A DNA stretch of 64,000 nt, from the NCBI RefSeq assembly GCF_003716875.1, contig NZ_CP033078.1, positions 1,426,001 through 1,490,000 of the forward strand, in the 5' to 3' direction. Shown here piece by piece: positions 8,587 to 15,620 of this stretch (position 1 is the first letter of the stretch; every line of letters starts with the position of its first letter). The notes beneath the pieces are model-generated. The model had not been told where the DNA came from and did not search any database. It saw only the letters and a list, made by a program, of their open reading frames with translations. Made by a program: the position numbers and the translations under genes. This stretch comes from Vibrio zhugei. Its GTDB lineage: Bacteria > Pseudomonadota > Gammaproteobacteria > Enterobacterales > Vibrionaceae.

Positions 8587-10327
8587 TGCTATGAATTCAG
8601 AACATGTCGAGCTCCTCAATGAAACTTTGTTAGAACTTGAGCGAAGTAAAGAAAGAGAGCAACGTTTAGCCGAAGAAAATCGCGTGATTCTAGCAACGCT
8701 TTCTGCGTTAAGTAATGCCGATAATAAATATCAAATATTTGAAGAGCTAAAAAAATCACTCAGCCAGTATATTGATTTTGATGACTTTGTCGTAATTTCA
8801 AAAAGTAAAACTTGCTCATCTTTCTTTACGTTTCTGACGTCGAGTAATGATTTCGACGGTAAACAATGGCAACACACCAAGAAATTTAAGCGTGTTCTAG
8901 ATGGCGAAAGTATCATTCTTTTTGAACCAGAAGAACAAGAAGAATTTCAATATTTAAGTCGTGAACTGCAACAGCAATTAAAGTCGGTGTTAATGACAGG
9001 AATTCGAGCGGAAGCCAGTGACTCGGTATTATTGCTGACAGGCACGAAAAAAGGGCAGTTTAGTATTGAAACGAAAGCGACATTACTCCGGTTTCGCCCG
9101 TTGTTAGAGCGCGCAATCAGTGATATTGAGTATAAGGAAGAGTTACAACAACTCGTTAATATAAAAACACGAGAATTATCAATAGCTCAACAGCAAGCAG
9201 AACAAGCGAACGAATCAAAATCGCAATTTTTAGCGATGATGAGTCATGAATTGCGTACACCATTGAATGCCGTTTTAGGTTTGATTGATGTGTTACGTCA
9301 AAAAAGCAGTACCGAGCAATGCGTGTTATTAGAACAAATGGAGAATTCAGCCGAGCTGTTACTCATTATTATTAATGATATCCTCGATGTCAGTCGTATT
9401 GAATCAGGCCACTTTAAGTTACAGTGTAACTGGATAAATCTAGATAAGCAGTTGCGGCATTCCTTGTCATATCATGAGCAGCTTGCTGTGGAAAAAGGCA
9501 TCCAATTCGAGATTGAACAAGATGTTGATACCATTTCAAATTACTGGCTAGATCCCACGCGGTTAACTCAAATTCTCTATAACGTTGTAGGTAATGCGAT
9601 CAAGTTTACAGCCAAAGGAAAAGTTTCAGTCAAGTTAACCACTTATCAGCAAGAATGGTTAGAGATAGTGGTAACCGATACAGGTATTGGTATTGATCAA
9701 TCTCGGTTAGAACAGCTGTTTAGTCCCTTTATCCAAGCGGATAACTCGATAACACGCAACTATGGCGGTACAGGCTTGGGCCTGACTATTACAAAATACT
9801 TAGTGGATATGATGGATGGCGAAATACATATCGAAAGTCATGTAGGTAAAGGCACTCGATTTAGTATTCGCGTTCCGTTGCAATCTCAAACACCGTTGAG
9901 TGGCCAAGAGCAAAACCTGATAGAGCCAGTAGAAGCTCTCAATGCGAGCGTTGAAATTGAGAGCAAAGCCCATCATATTTTGGTCGTTGAAGATACGAAA
10001 ACAAACCAAATGGTCATCAAGTTATTATTAACACGCATGGGTTATAAAGTGTCACTCGCCAATAATGGACTGGAGGCGATTGATTTATTATCGTGCGATC
10101 ACGATTACGATTTGGTGTTTATGGATCTCTCCATGCCCGTCATGGATGGGATTGAAGCAACGCGTTTGATTCGCGAGAAACACATTTCCATTCCAATCAT
10201 TGCATTGACCGCGCATGCGATGAATCAAGAAAAAGCCAGCTGTATGAATGTGGGTATGAATGATTTCATCATGAAACCGATACGAACACAGGATTTAAAT
10301 ACTGTACTACAGCAATACTTACGTTAA
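8573..10327 (+). CDS. vpsS: Hybrid histidine kinase without membrane segments (VpsS-like)
   Basis: Soluble 584-aa hybrid sensor kinase: N-terminal coiled-coil and sensory region (1-180), coiled coil (about 185-218), HisKA with SHELRTP (phospho-His225), HATPase_c (N-box NVVGNAIKFT, G1 DTGIGI, G2 GGTGLGLTITK), and a receiver domain with phospho-acceptor Asp518 (FMDLSMPVMDG) and KPI. There is no Hpt domain, so phosphate must pass to a separate Hpt protein; VpsS of V. cholerae is known to feed LuxU and biofilm control. The upstream FIST gene is the probable signal-binding regulator. The start is uncertain: ATG 8573 (overlapping FIST) or ATG 8591; neither has a clear ribosome site. Symbol given by family and context. 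Confidence 0.8.
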   Translation: MIQNDAMNSEHVELLNETLLELERSKEREQRLAEENRVILATLSALSNADNKYQIFEELKKSLSQYIDFDDFVVISKSKTCSSFFTFLTSSNDFDGKQWQHTKKFKRVLDGESIILFEPEEQEEFQYLSRELQQQLKSVLMTGIRAEASDSVLLLTGTKKGQFSIETKATLLRFRPLLERAISDIEYKEELQQLVNIKTRELSIAQQQAEQANESKSQFLAMMSHELRTPLNAVLGLIDVLRQKSSTEQCVLLEQMENSAELLLIIINDILDVSRIESGHFKLQCNWINLDKQLRHSLSYHEQLAVEKGIQFEIEQDVDTISNYWLDPTRLTQILYNVVGNAIKFTAKGKVSVKLTTYQQEWLEIVVTDTGIGIDQSRLEQLFSPFIQADNSITRNYGGTGLGLTITKYLVDMMDGEIHIESHVGKGTRFSIRVPLQSQTPLSGQEQNLIEPVEALNASVEIESKAHHILVVEDTKTNQMVIKLLLTRMGYKVSLANNGLEAIDLLSCDHDYDLVFMDLSMPVMDGIEATRLIREKHISIPIIALTAHAMNQEKASCMNVGMNDFIMKPIRTQDLNTVLQQYLR

Positions 10328-10483
10328 GCTCATTGTTAGCTTCACTAATAATCCTATTTTTAATCGAAGATGATAAATATGATTATTAGGTATTTTATGG
10401 TAAATAGTTATGTTCAATGGCAATGTCTCACCAAACACAAGGGGACAGCACATAGGCAAGCAGATGATGGATACCTAAACCAT

Positions 10484-10511
10484 ATTTAACATAATATACA
10501 TAATGCGAACT
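10484..10511 (-). promoter_or_regulatory. dif: dif chromosome-dimer resolution site (XerC/XerD target)
   Basis: On the minus strand: XerC arm AGTTCGCATTA, central TGTATA, XerD arm TTATGTTAAAT. The XerD arm and centre equal the E. coli dif consensus, and in total 25 of 28 positions agree with E. coli dif as I recall it. XerCD recombination here resolves chromosome dimers under FtsK control. Context agrees: it lies in a gene-poor stretch 1.8 kb from matP, with matS sites in the window and KOPS-like octamers at 5669 (reading right) and 40287 (reading left) both pointing at it. In V. cholerae this locus is where CTX-type phages integrate; no phage genes are present here. Confidence 0.93.
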
Positions 10512-10994
10512 AATGTATTATAATTTAACACGGTTTGTTAAGTCTTTATAACATGCTGTTTTACGCTGAGCTCTAGTGAAATTCGATGTTGCCATCGCCT
10601 TAAACTATCTGACGATTATCCTCATTATTAACTTGGATAAGTTCGAACGACTTGCCAATGATTGTTTGCACATGTCACCAACATCCACCGCCAGGATTAT
10701 TTTGGATAAATTGGCTGCAAATTACGTCTTATCTCAATCATCAGCCAAACCTTATTCTTTATGACTGTTCGGAACTCACCGAATCCACGAAGTCATCGTT
10801 TTCCTTCGCTTAGTATGTTTACTGCCAAAAACCATCTTGGCAACTTAAACAAGCCGAACCTAGTGAGCCTTCATCAGGTAATATTAGTGACATTAAAAAC
10901 TGAGTAAGCAGTCATGGTAAGTAATAAAGAAATCACGTTTACGGTTGGATTCAATACGATGAGCGTTGGCGTCAGTGACCTTGTGTTTACTTGC

Positions 10995-11014
10995 TTTGCC
11001 TGACGGCAGGCAAA
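10995..11014. repeat. Short perfect hairpin in the dif spacer
   Basis: TTTGCCTG / CAGGCAAA with loop ACGG. It has no T-tract on either side, so it is unlikely to be an intrinsic terminator; role unknown. Confidence 0.4.
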
Positions 11015-11262
11015 AAGAAAACCGCCTATAGCGGGTCAAAGGAGTTATCCAACAAAAGTCATCCCAAGTAAACTTACTTTATTAGTGTAGATGCTCTATT
11101 TTATTTATCTAATTTCATCAGGGATTTTTATTCTTTGTTATACATTATTGTGATCTCAATCAGATTTAGCTTTAAGATGAATGTCACAGATCCAACGATT
11201 ATTTAATTTTGTTACAGTATCACTTATTGCAACAGCGTCTTTTCTACTTCTATCGAGATAAA

Positions 11263-11282
11263 TACTGTGATTATATACAGTC
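11263..11282. promoter_or_regulatory. LexA-type SOS box
   Basis: CTGT-GATTATAT-ACAG (11265-11280), flanked by TA on the left and TCA on the right, fits the gammaproteobacterial LexA consensus CTGT-N8-ACAG with an AT-rich centre. It lies about 45 bp upstream of a 25-codon plus-strand ORF (11325-11402) and overlaps a plausible TATATA -10. No known SOS gene is adjacent. Confidence 0.7.
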
Positions 11283-11324
11283 ATTTTGTCACTTAAAAAG
11301 AAACGCTACTTTAATGAGCAGAAT

Positions 11325-11402
11325 ATGACGAAAAAAGGCCAACAGCTCGTATATTTCTCTTTCACGGATAATTATGTGCCTGTATATAAAAACAGTATTT
11401 GA
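11325..11402 (+). CDS. Putative SOS-controlled small protein (25 aa)
   Basis: A 25-codon ORF beginning MTKKGQQLVYF and ending VPVYKNSI, placed directly behind the LexA-type box. It is aromatic-rich but not a clear membrane helix, so it does not look like a TisB-type toxin. The ribosome site is weak (GAG about 8 nt upstream). It could be a real small SOS peptide, or the transcript could be a non-coding RNA. It converges on the 11427-11630 gene with only 24 bp between. Low confidence as a coding gene. Confidence 0.3.
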   Translation: MTKKGQQLVYFSFTDNYVPVYKNSI

Positions 11403-11426
11403 TGAATCGTGAATCTGTACCCTACT

Positions 11427-11630
11427 TTATACCTTGATTGGTTCGCAACACATCGCACAAGGTCGACAACGATGATGAATGCGAGTGGCTTTTTGTATGG
11501 CCGTATCAAGGGTTTGAAAAGTACCAAGATACGTTCTGTCACTGGGTAAAGGCAGTTTTGTGCATCCATCTTCATGCAATTGATATTCACCATTGCTCTG
11601 CGGATGTCTATCTAAATAATATACCGTCAT
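11427..11630 (-). CDS. Small Cys-containing conserved hypothetical protein (67 aa)
   Basis: A 67-aa soluble protein. It resembles a widespread small family I recall with the pattern YYLD.H.Q..G.H..H..GC..LP....YLG and a C-terminal CxxCC-type cluster. Here these appear as YYLDRHPQSNGEYQLHEDGC, TYLGTF and RCRPCAMCC. The four cysteines and the histidine could bind a metal, but no function is established. The ATG (MTVYYLDRHP) has AAAGGTG about 6 nt upstream; an upstream in-frame ATG would add 16 unrelated residues. It lies in the dif spacer, converging on the tiny SOS ORF. Confidence 0.6.
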   Translation of the reverse strand: MTVYYLDRHPQSNGEYQLHEDGCTKLPLPSDRTYLGTFQTLDTAIQKATRIHHRCRPCAMCCEPIKV

Positions 11631-11933
11631 GATGTACACCTTTTCGTTCACGTTGAAAGTTATTGTCTTGTTATACAACTAAGGTAGTGTTCAATGCGTC
11701 ATGCAAAGGTGACATAGGCAGCATTATTGAATAATCATGGCGTGAGTTAGATCAACAAATGGAGAGATCCCCCCTCTATTAATGACTAGTTTACTAGTTA
11801 AGCTTATGATTTCATTGTAAATGAGTGACAAATAGTGTTGCTCAAGTATGATATCTTTTGTTAAAAATAATTTAGTTATAGTGCATTATAAATGGGAATA
11901 ACACCGGTTAAACGTAAGGAGACGACCATAGGC
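11631..11933. other. Spacer without recognised gene
   Basis: AT-rich 303-bp spacer upstream of the small Cys protein and downstream of the DUF3634 gene. The only feature noticed is one copy of a 19-bp repeat (11870-11888). Confidence 0.5.
11870..11888. repeat. 19-bp direct repeat, copy 1
   Basis: ATTTAGTTATAGTGCATTA, identical to 15170-15188 in the same orientation. The two copies bracket the DUF3634-matP-lon-fabA block. Role unknown. Confidence 0.6.
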
Positions 11934-12239
11934 TTAGGCTTTCTTTTTACCCTTAGATTTGAGTCCTTGATGAGGGAAAACATTACGGATATGTTGTTGG
12001 ACATTATTCGGTATACTTTTCGAAAACACCAATTTCATTCCAGTACTTAACTGATAGACTTTTAGATTCCCGTCAAGACCATCACGCTCGGCAATCTGTT
12101 TCAATTCTCGTAAAAATGACGGTGGGCAATGACCTTTGTCTGTTTTAACATGGCCATGTTTAAATGTCATTTTCAGTATCGGTCTATCCGCAACCAACCA
12201 AATCACCACAACTAAGCCTATCCCAACTAAATACCACAT
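11934..12239 (-). CDS. DUF3634-type single-pass membrane protein
   Basis: A 101-aa protein with one N-terminal membrane helix (residues 2-17) and a basic cytoplasmic tail ending KGKKKA. It resembles the DUF3634 family of vibrios; this is from memory and not certain. Conserved-looking features are GHVKTDKGHCPPSFLRELKQIA and LSTGMKLVFSKSIP. The start ATG has GAGG about 8 nt upstream. It begins 10 bp after the stop of matP on the same strand, so it is probably co-transcribed with matP. Function unknown. Confidence 0.6.
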   Translation of the reverse strand: MWYLVGIGLVVVIWLVADRPILKMTFKHGHVKTDKGHCPPSFLRELKQIAERDGLDGNLKVYQLSTGMKLVFSKSIPNNVQQHIRNVFPHQGLKSKGKKKA

Positions 12240-12249
12240 ACATTGAACC

Positions 12250-12705
12250 TCACGAGTCCGAAGATAACAATTTATTCAAATCTTGTTTCAAGCTAGAGAC
12301 TGTACGACTGGCCTTTTCACTACGAGATGCCTCACTCAATAGATATTCTATCGCGTCAGACAAGGTACAACCCAATTCTGTCGCTCGTTCGGACAGTTTT
12401 TCCCAAACGCGATAATCAAGGTCAATCGACTTTTTACGTGTATGGACCTGCTCTGCATTGAAATGACGTTTACGCTTTGCACGAATAGCTTGCTTTAACT
12501 TATTGTCAAATTCCGGTGCCATATGGTTGTCTATCCACTCCAACACCAATGTAGGATCACTTTCAAGAGAACGGAGTTGATGGATCGCCAACTCAATTTC
12601 ACTAGTATCAACATAGCGCGTGATATGCTCACCGGCTTTCCACTTATTGACTAGGTATTGCCATTTCCATCCACATTCTAAATTTTCAAGCTGCTGATAT
12701 TTCAT
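12250..12705 (-). CDS. matP: Macrodomain Ter organiser MatP
   Basis: DNA-binding protein that binds matS (GTGACRNYGTCAC) across the terminus macrodomain, condenses it and links it to the divisome through ZapB. The 151-aa sequence matches E. coli MatP closely at MKYQQLENLE, IRAKRKRHFNAEQ and HTRKKSIDLDY, the last beginning the ribbon-helix-helix. The C-terminal coiled coil ends SSLKQDLNKLL. matS-type sites in this window (38149, 42968; degenerate at 3570) and dif 1.8 kb away agree with the role. A one-mismatch matS-like sequence (GTGACAGCGTAAC, 12733-12745) sits just upstream of its start and might be used for autoregulation; that is inference. Confidence 0.96.
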   Translation of the reverse strand: MKYQQLENLECGWKWQYLVNKWKAGEHITRYVDTSEIELAIHQLRSLESDPTLVLEWIDNHMAPEFDNKLKQAIRAKRKRHFNAEQVHTRKKSIDLDYRVWEKLSERATELGCTLSDAIEYLLSEASRSEKASRTVSSLKQDLNKLLSSDS

Positions 12706-12871
12706 GTTTCACAAAATCCGTGTCTGTTTAGTGTGACAGCGTAACCCATACGACGCTCATATTCAATTTTAGTCCATCAAAACTTGTCGATAATCATTGG
12801 TCATTTCTATGCTATTCGCCAGCGTTATTTTTCTATATAATTTAGCCCCTTTTCATCAGTATTACATTTCA

Positions 12872-14527
12872 ATGACTCAAGAAATTTGGCGTTCAGTGAC
12901 GCCTCAGTATGACGAATACGACGCGCAGTTTACTCAGTATGCTTCTCTCCCCGAAAAAACACTGCTCGAGGTGCAACCTCGTTTGGCCGCTACGCTATCT
13001 CAGTTCATAGAAATGGAAGGCTTTACACGCCTATTACTGATTAATGCCCCAGATAATTCCATTTATCGCCAACATATTGAGCAATCTCTTCAGCAGAGCT
13101 TGCAAGGATGCCGTCCAGTGGTTCGTACTGAGACGTTAAATATGGTCGACGTATTGGGCCAAGTTAAAGCCCACAATGGAGAAATCACTCAACATGTTCC
13201 TGGTTTGCTCGAACAAGCTGACGGTGGAATTCTGATTATTTCTGCTAACTTACTATTGGCGAATCCAAAATCTTGGCCAGTTCTGAAAGCTGCGATCCTT
13301 GGGGAAGAAACAACACCAATAAATTGTGATTCAGAGTCTCCTGTTTTGCAATGGCCGCGTCGTCGTTTCGATATCCGTGTCATTGTATTAGGCGATCGCG
13401 CGCAGCTAGGTGACATAGATTACCTCGATTCAGACATTCATGCCGGCTTATGTTTATTTAGCGAATTAGAACCCGATATTAAACTCAATGCCGACTCACT
13501 ACTGGAATACCTCGGGTTTTTAAAATGGCTGTGTCGCCTCTATGAGATTCCTGAGTTGAGCATTGATGCGATTCATACCTTGATGAAGGCCGGCGCGCGT
13601 TATACAGAAGATCAACACTACGCTCCACTGTGCTTACTTTGGCATCGCGCTATTCTGGCCGAGTGTAAAAGCTATACTCAAGGAAAAAGAATTGATGCTG
13701 ATGATGTGGAAGCCGTTATTCGTCAACGCTATGATCGTGCATCCTACTTACCAGAACGAGCAATGGATGACATCCTCGATGGGCAGGTGATCATCGAAAC
13801 GGAAGGGAAACAGATTGGCCAAGTCAATGGACTCACCGTGGTTGATGTGGCCGGTCATCCCCTGTCTTATGGTGAGCCAGCGCGTATCTCTTGTGTTGTC
13901 CACTTTGGGGATGGTGATATTTCTGATGTGGAAAGAAAAGTAGAATTGGGCGGTAGCTTGCATGCCAAAGGTATGATGATCATGCAAGCCTTTGTCAGTA
14001 GTGCACTCGATTTAGATGTGCCCTTGCCCTTTTCTGCCTCTGTGGTCTTTGAGCAGTCATACAGTGAAGTCGATGGCGACAGCGCCTCACTCGCTGAGCT
14101 GTGTGCTTGGGTGAGCGCCCTGTCTGGGCTACCTATCGATCAACAAAAGGCCGTGACAGGCGCCGTGGACCAATTTGGCCGTGTTCAGGCCGTTGGCGGC
14201 CTAAATGAAAAAATTGAAGGGTTTTACCGCGTCTGTGAACACCAAGGCTTCACCGGCCAGCAAGGTGTGATTATGCCGGCAAGTAATTTGAAACATCTTG
14301 CACTGCATCCCACAGTAGTAGAGAGTATAAAACAGGGTCAGTTTTCAATTTGGCCAGTCGAAACCGTCGATGACGTGATGCCGATTTTATTGGACACGCC
14401 ATTTCGAGGGAAAGAAGAAAAAGACAATGTGCTGCGCCGTATTGCGGACCGTATTGATAATTTTGACAAAGATGATACGCCTGACTCTTGGTTTGAACGA
14501 CTTAAAAACAAACTGTTTTCAAACTGA
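12872..14527 (+). CDS. ycbZ: Lon-family (LonB/YcbZ-like) AAA-degenerate protease
   Basis: A 551-aa Lon-type protease homologue of E. coli YcbZ (LonH). The N-terminal half is a degenerate AAA region (ADGGILIISANLLL is conserved, but no Walker A GxxGxGK[ST] is visible). The C-terminal half is the Lon proteolytic domain with the catalytic Ser in EVDGDSASLAEL and the catalytic Lys in VGGLNEKIEG. The start ATG (MTQEIWRSVTP) is chosen because it aligns with the YcbZ N-terminus; the upstream frame is hydrophobic and lacks a ribosome site. The order matP (divergent) - ycbZ - fabA - rmf is the same as in E. coli. Substrates are not known. Confidence 0.9.
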   Translation: MTQEIWRSVTPQYDEYDAQFTQYASLPEKTLLEVQPRLAATLSQFIEMEGFTRLLLINAPDNSIYRQHIEQSLQQSLQGCRPVVRTETLNMVDVLGQVKAHNGEITQHVPGLLEQADGGILIISANLLLANPKSWPVLKAAILGEETTPINCDSESPVLQWPRRRFDIRVIVLGDRAQLGDIDYLDSDIHAGLCLFSELEPDIKLNADSLLEYLGFLKWLCRLYEIPELSIDAIHTLMKAGARYTEDQHYAPLCLLWHRAILAECKSYTQGKRIDADDVEAVIRQRYDRASYLPERAMDDILDGQVIIETEGKQIGQVNGLTVVDVAGHPLSYGEPARISCVVHFGDGDISDVERKVELGGSLHAKGMMIMQAFVSSALDLDVPLPFSASVVFEQSYSEVDGDSASLAELCAWVSALSGLPIDQQKAVTGAVDQFGRVQAVGGLNEKIEGFYRVCEHQGFTGQQGVIMPASNLKHLALHPTVVESIKQGQFSIWPVETVDDVMPILLDTPFRGKEEKDNVLRRIADRIDNFDKDDTPDSWFERLKNKLFSN

Positions 14528-14538
14528 TCGGAGTTGTT

Positions 14539-14556
14539 TGGCGTACAGGTGTTCAC
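14539..14556 (+). promoter_or_regulatory. Candidate FabR-type operator upstream of fabA
   Basis: GGCGTACAGGTGTTCACT lies about 35 bp before fabA. It resembles the palindromic GTACA-N-GTGT core of FabR sites in front of enterobacterial fabA/fabB as I recall them. It would couple fabA to unsaturated fatty-acid levels. Not verified. Confidence 0.4.
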
Positions 14557-14591
14557 TAACATGCACCTATCAAAAATTGGAGTAATTGATA

Positions 14592-15110
14592 ATGCAGAAT
14601 AAACGAGATTCATACAACCGTGACGACTTGCTAGCTTCTAGCCGTGGTGAGCTATTTGGTCCTGGGTATCCACAACTACCAGCGCCAAACATGTTGATGA
14701 TGGATCGTGTCGCTAAAATGTCAGAAACCGAAGGTGATTACGGTAAAGGCCTAATTATTGCTGAGCTGGATATTACTCCAGACCTTTGGTTCTTTGACTG
14801 TCACTTCCCTGGCGACCCAGTAATGCCGGGATGTCTTGGTCTAGATGCGATGTGGCAGCTGGTTGGCTTTTTCCTTGGCTGGGTTGGCGGCAAAGGTAAA
14901 GGCCGTGCTCTTGGTGTTGGTGAGGTTAAATTCACCGGTCAAATCCTACCGACAGCAAAAAAAGTCACGTATGAAATTCATATGAAACGTGTGGTTAACC
15001 GTCGTTTGGTTATGGGTCTTGCTGATGGTCGTGTTTTAGTGGATGGTAAAGAAATTTACGCCGCTAAAGACCTAAAAGTGGGTCTATTTACTGACACCTC
15101 TGCGTTCTAA
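14592..15110 (+). CDS. fabA: 3-hydroxydecanoyl-ACP dehydratase/isomerase FabA
   Basis: Cytoplasmic hot-dog-fold enzyme that dehydrates 3-hydroxyacyl-ACP and isomerises trans-2- to cis-3-decenoyl-ACP, the branch point for unsaturated fatty acids. Active-site His71 ([12 protein letters not shown]) and Asp85 (LGLDAMWQL) are present and length is 172 aa, equal to E. coli FabA. ATG ([10 protein letters not shown]) is preceded by TTGGAG about 9 nt upstream; an in-frame TTG six bases earlier is not needed. A strong terminator follows at 15132. It lies 64 bp downstream of the Lon-like gene with a candidate FabR operator in the spacer, so it probably has its own promoter. Confidence 0.98.
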   Translation: MQNKRDSYNRDDLLASSRGELFGPGYPQLPAPNMLMMDRVAKMSETEGDYGKGLIIAELDITPDLWFFDCHFPGDPVMPGCLGLDAMWQLVGFFLGWVGGKGKGRALGVGEVKFTGQILPTAKKVTYEIHMKRVVNRRLVMGLADGRVLVDGKEIYAAKDLKVGLFTDTSAF

Positions 15111-15131
15111 TATAGAGATTACCTTATCGTT

Positions 15132-15158
15132 AAACGGCGCTCTCAGCGCCGTTTTTTT
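15132..15158 (+). terminator. fabA intrinsic terminator
   Basis: GC-rich stem AACGGCGC / GCGCCGTT with loop TCTCA and a run of seven T. Confidence 0.95.
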
Positions 15159-15169
15159 AAGTTCAAAAC

Positions 15170-15188
15170 ATTTAGTTATAGTGCATTA
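15170..15188. repeat. 19-bp direct repeat, copy 2
   Basis: Same 19 bases as 11870-11888, placed here between the fabA and rmf terminators. Confidence 0.6.
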
Positions 15189-15202
15189 GGTTGTATTAAG
15201 AT

Positions 15203-15230
15203 ATAGAAAAGCCCCTGTGATAAGGGGCTT
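15203..15230 (-). terminator. rmf intrinsic terminator
   Basis: Stem AAGCCCC / GGGGCTT with an 8-nt loop, followed on the minus strand by TTTTCTAT. Confidence 0.85.
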
Positions 15231-15285
15231 AATACTTCCATTTAAGGAATCACGATAGTTAATCTACTCTGTTATTTTCACTCTA

Positions 15286-15462
15286 TTACTTAAAGAGCCC
15301 CATGTTTTTATCTTCTCGAGCATCACGCCAACCCCCTAACCAATAGGAACGGGCATCAAGTTGCTGTGAGTAAGGACACATCTCTTGAGAACGACCATTA
15401 ATCCCTGCTTTATAGCCTTGAGATTGTGCTCTTTCTAGGCGATCACGCTTTTGTCTCTTCAT
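15286..15462 (-). CDS. rmf: Ribosome modulation factor RMF
   Basis: Small basic protein that binds 70S ribosomes in stationary phase and forms inactive 100S dimers. The 58-aa translation begins MKRQKRDRLERAQSQGYKAG, followed by GRSQEMCPY and WLGGWRDAR, near-identical to E. coli RMF. It starts with ATG, with an AGAGGA ribosome site about 9 nt upstream. It lies convergent to fabA as in E. coli, with its own terminator at 15203-15230. Expression is expected to be growth-phase dependent (ppGpp/CRP in E. coli); nothing in the sequence proves this. Confidence 0.97.
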   Translation of the reverse strand: MKRQKRDRLERAQSQGYKAGINGRSQEMCPYSQQLDARSYWLGGWRDAREDKNMGLFK

Positions 15463-15567
15463 ACTTGGAGTCCTCTACAGTATTTCGTGTTACAAAATAA
15501 TTACCGCTATGCGTCATTTTCATGACCACATATTTAGAATTGCTCAAAATATGATGAGATACAAGAC

Positions 15568-15604
15568 AAAAAAAAGGCATGACGTCATTTTGTGACCCCA
15601 TGCC
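15568..15604 (-). terminator. Terminator of the uup-DUF3466 operon
   Basis: Stem GGCATG / CATGCC with an inner GGTCA / TGAC stem, ending on the minus strand in eight T. Confidence 0.85.
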
Positions 15605-15620
15605 CTTATTGACAAAAATT

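Larger units (their letters stand above)
10328..11324. other. Gene-poor terminus region around dif
   Basis: About 1 kb of AT-rich DNA with no convincing gene. A 62-codon open frame at 10576-10764 has no ribosome site and no recognised similarity. An interrupted 9-bp inverted repeat just after the kinase gene (CTAATAATC / GATTATTAG) may be its terminator. A hairpin TTTGCCTG-ACGG-CAGGCAAA lies at 10995-11014 and a short CCGC/GCGG hairpin follows near 11022. The main recognisable element is the dif site. Confidence 0.6.

Noticed and set aside
10576..10764. 62-codon open frame in the dif spacer
   Set aside because: No ribosome site, no recognisable family, AT-rich composition; not reported as a gene.
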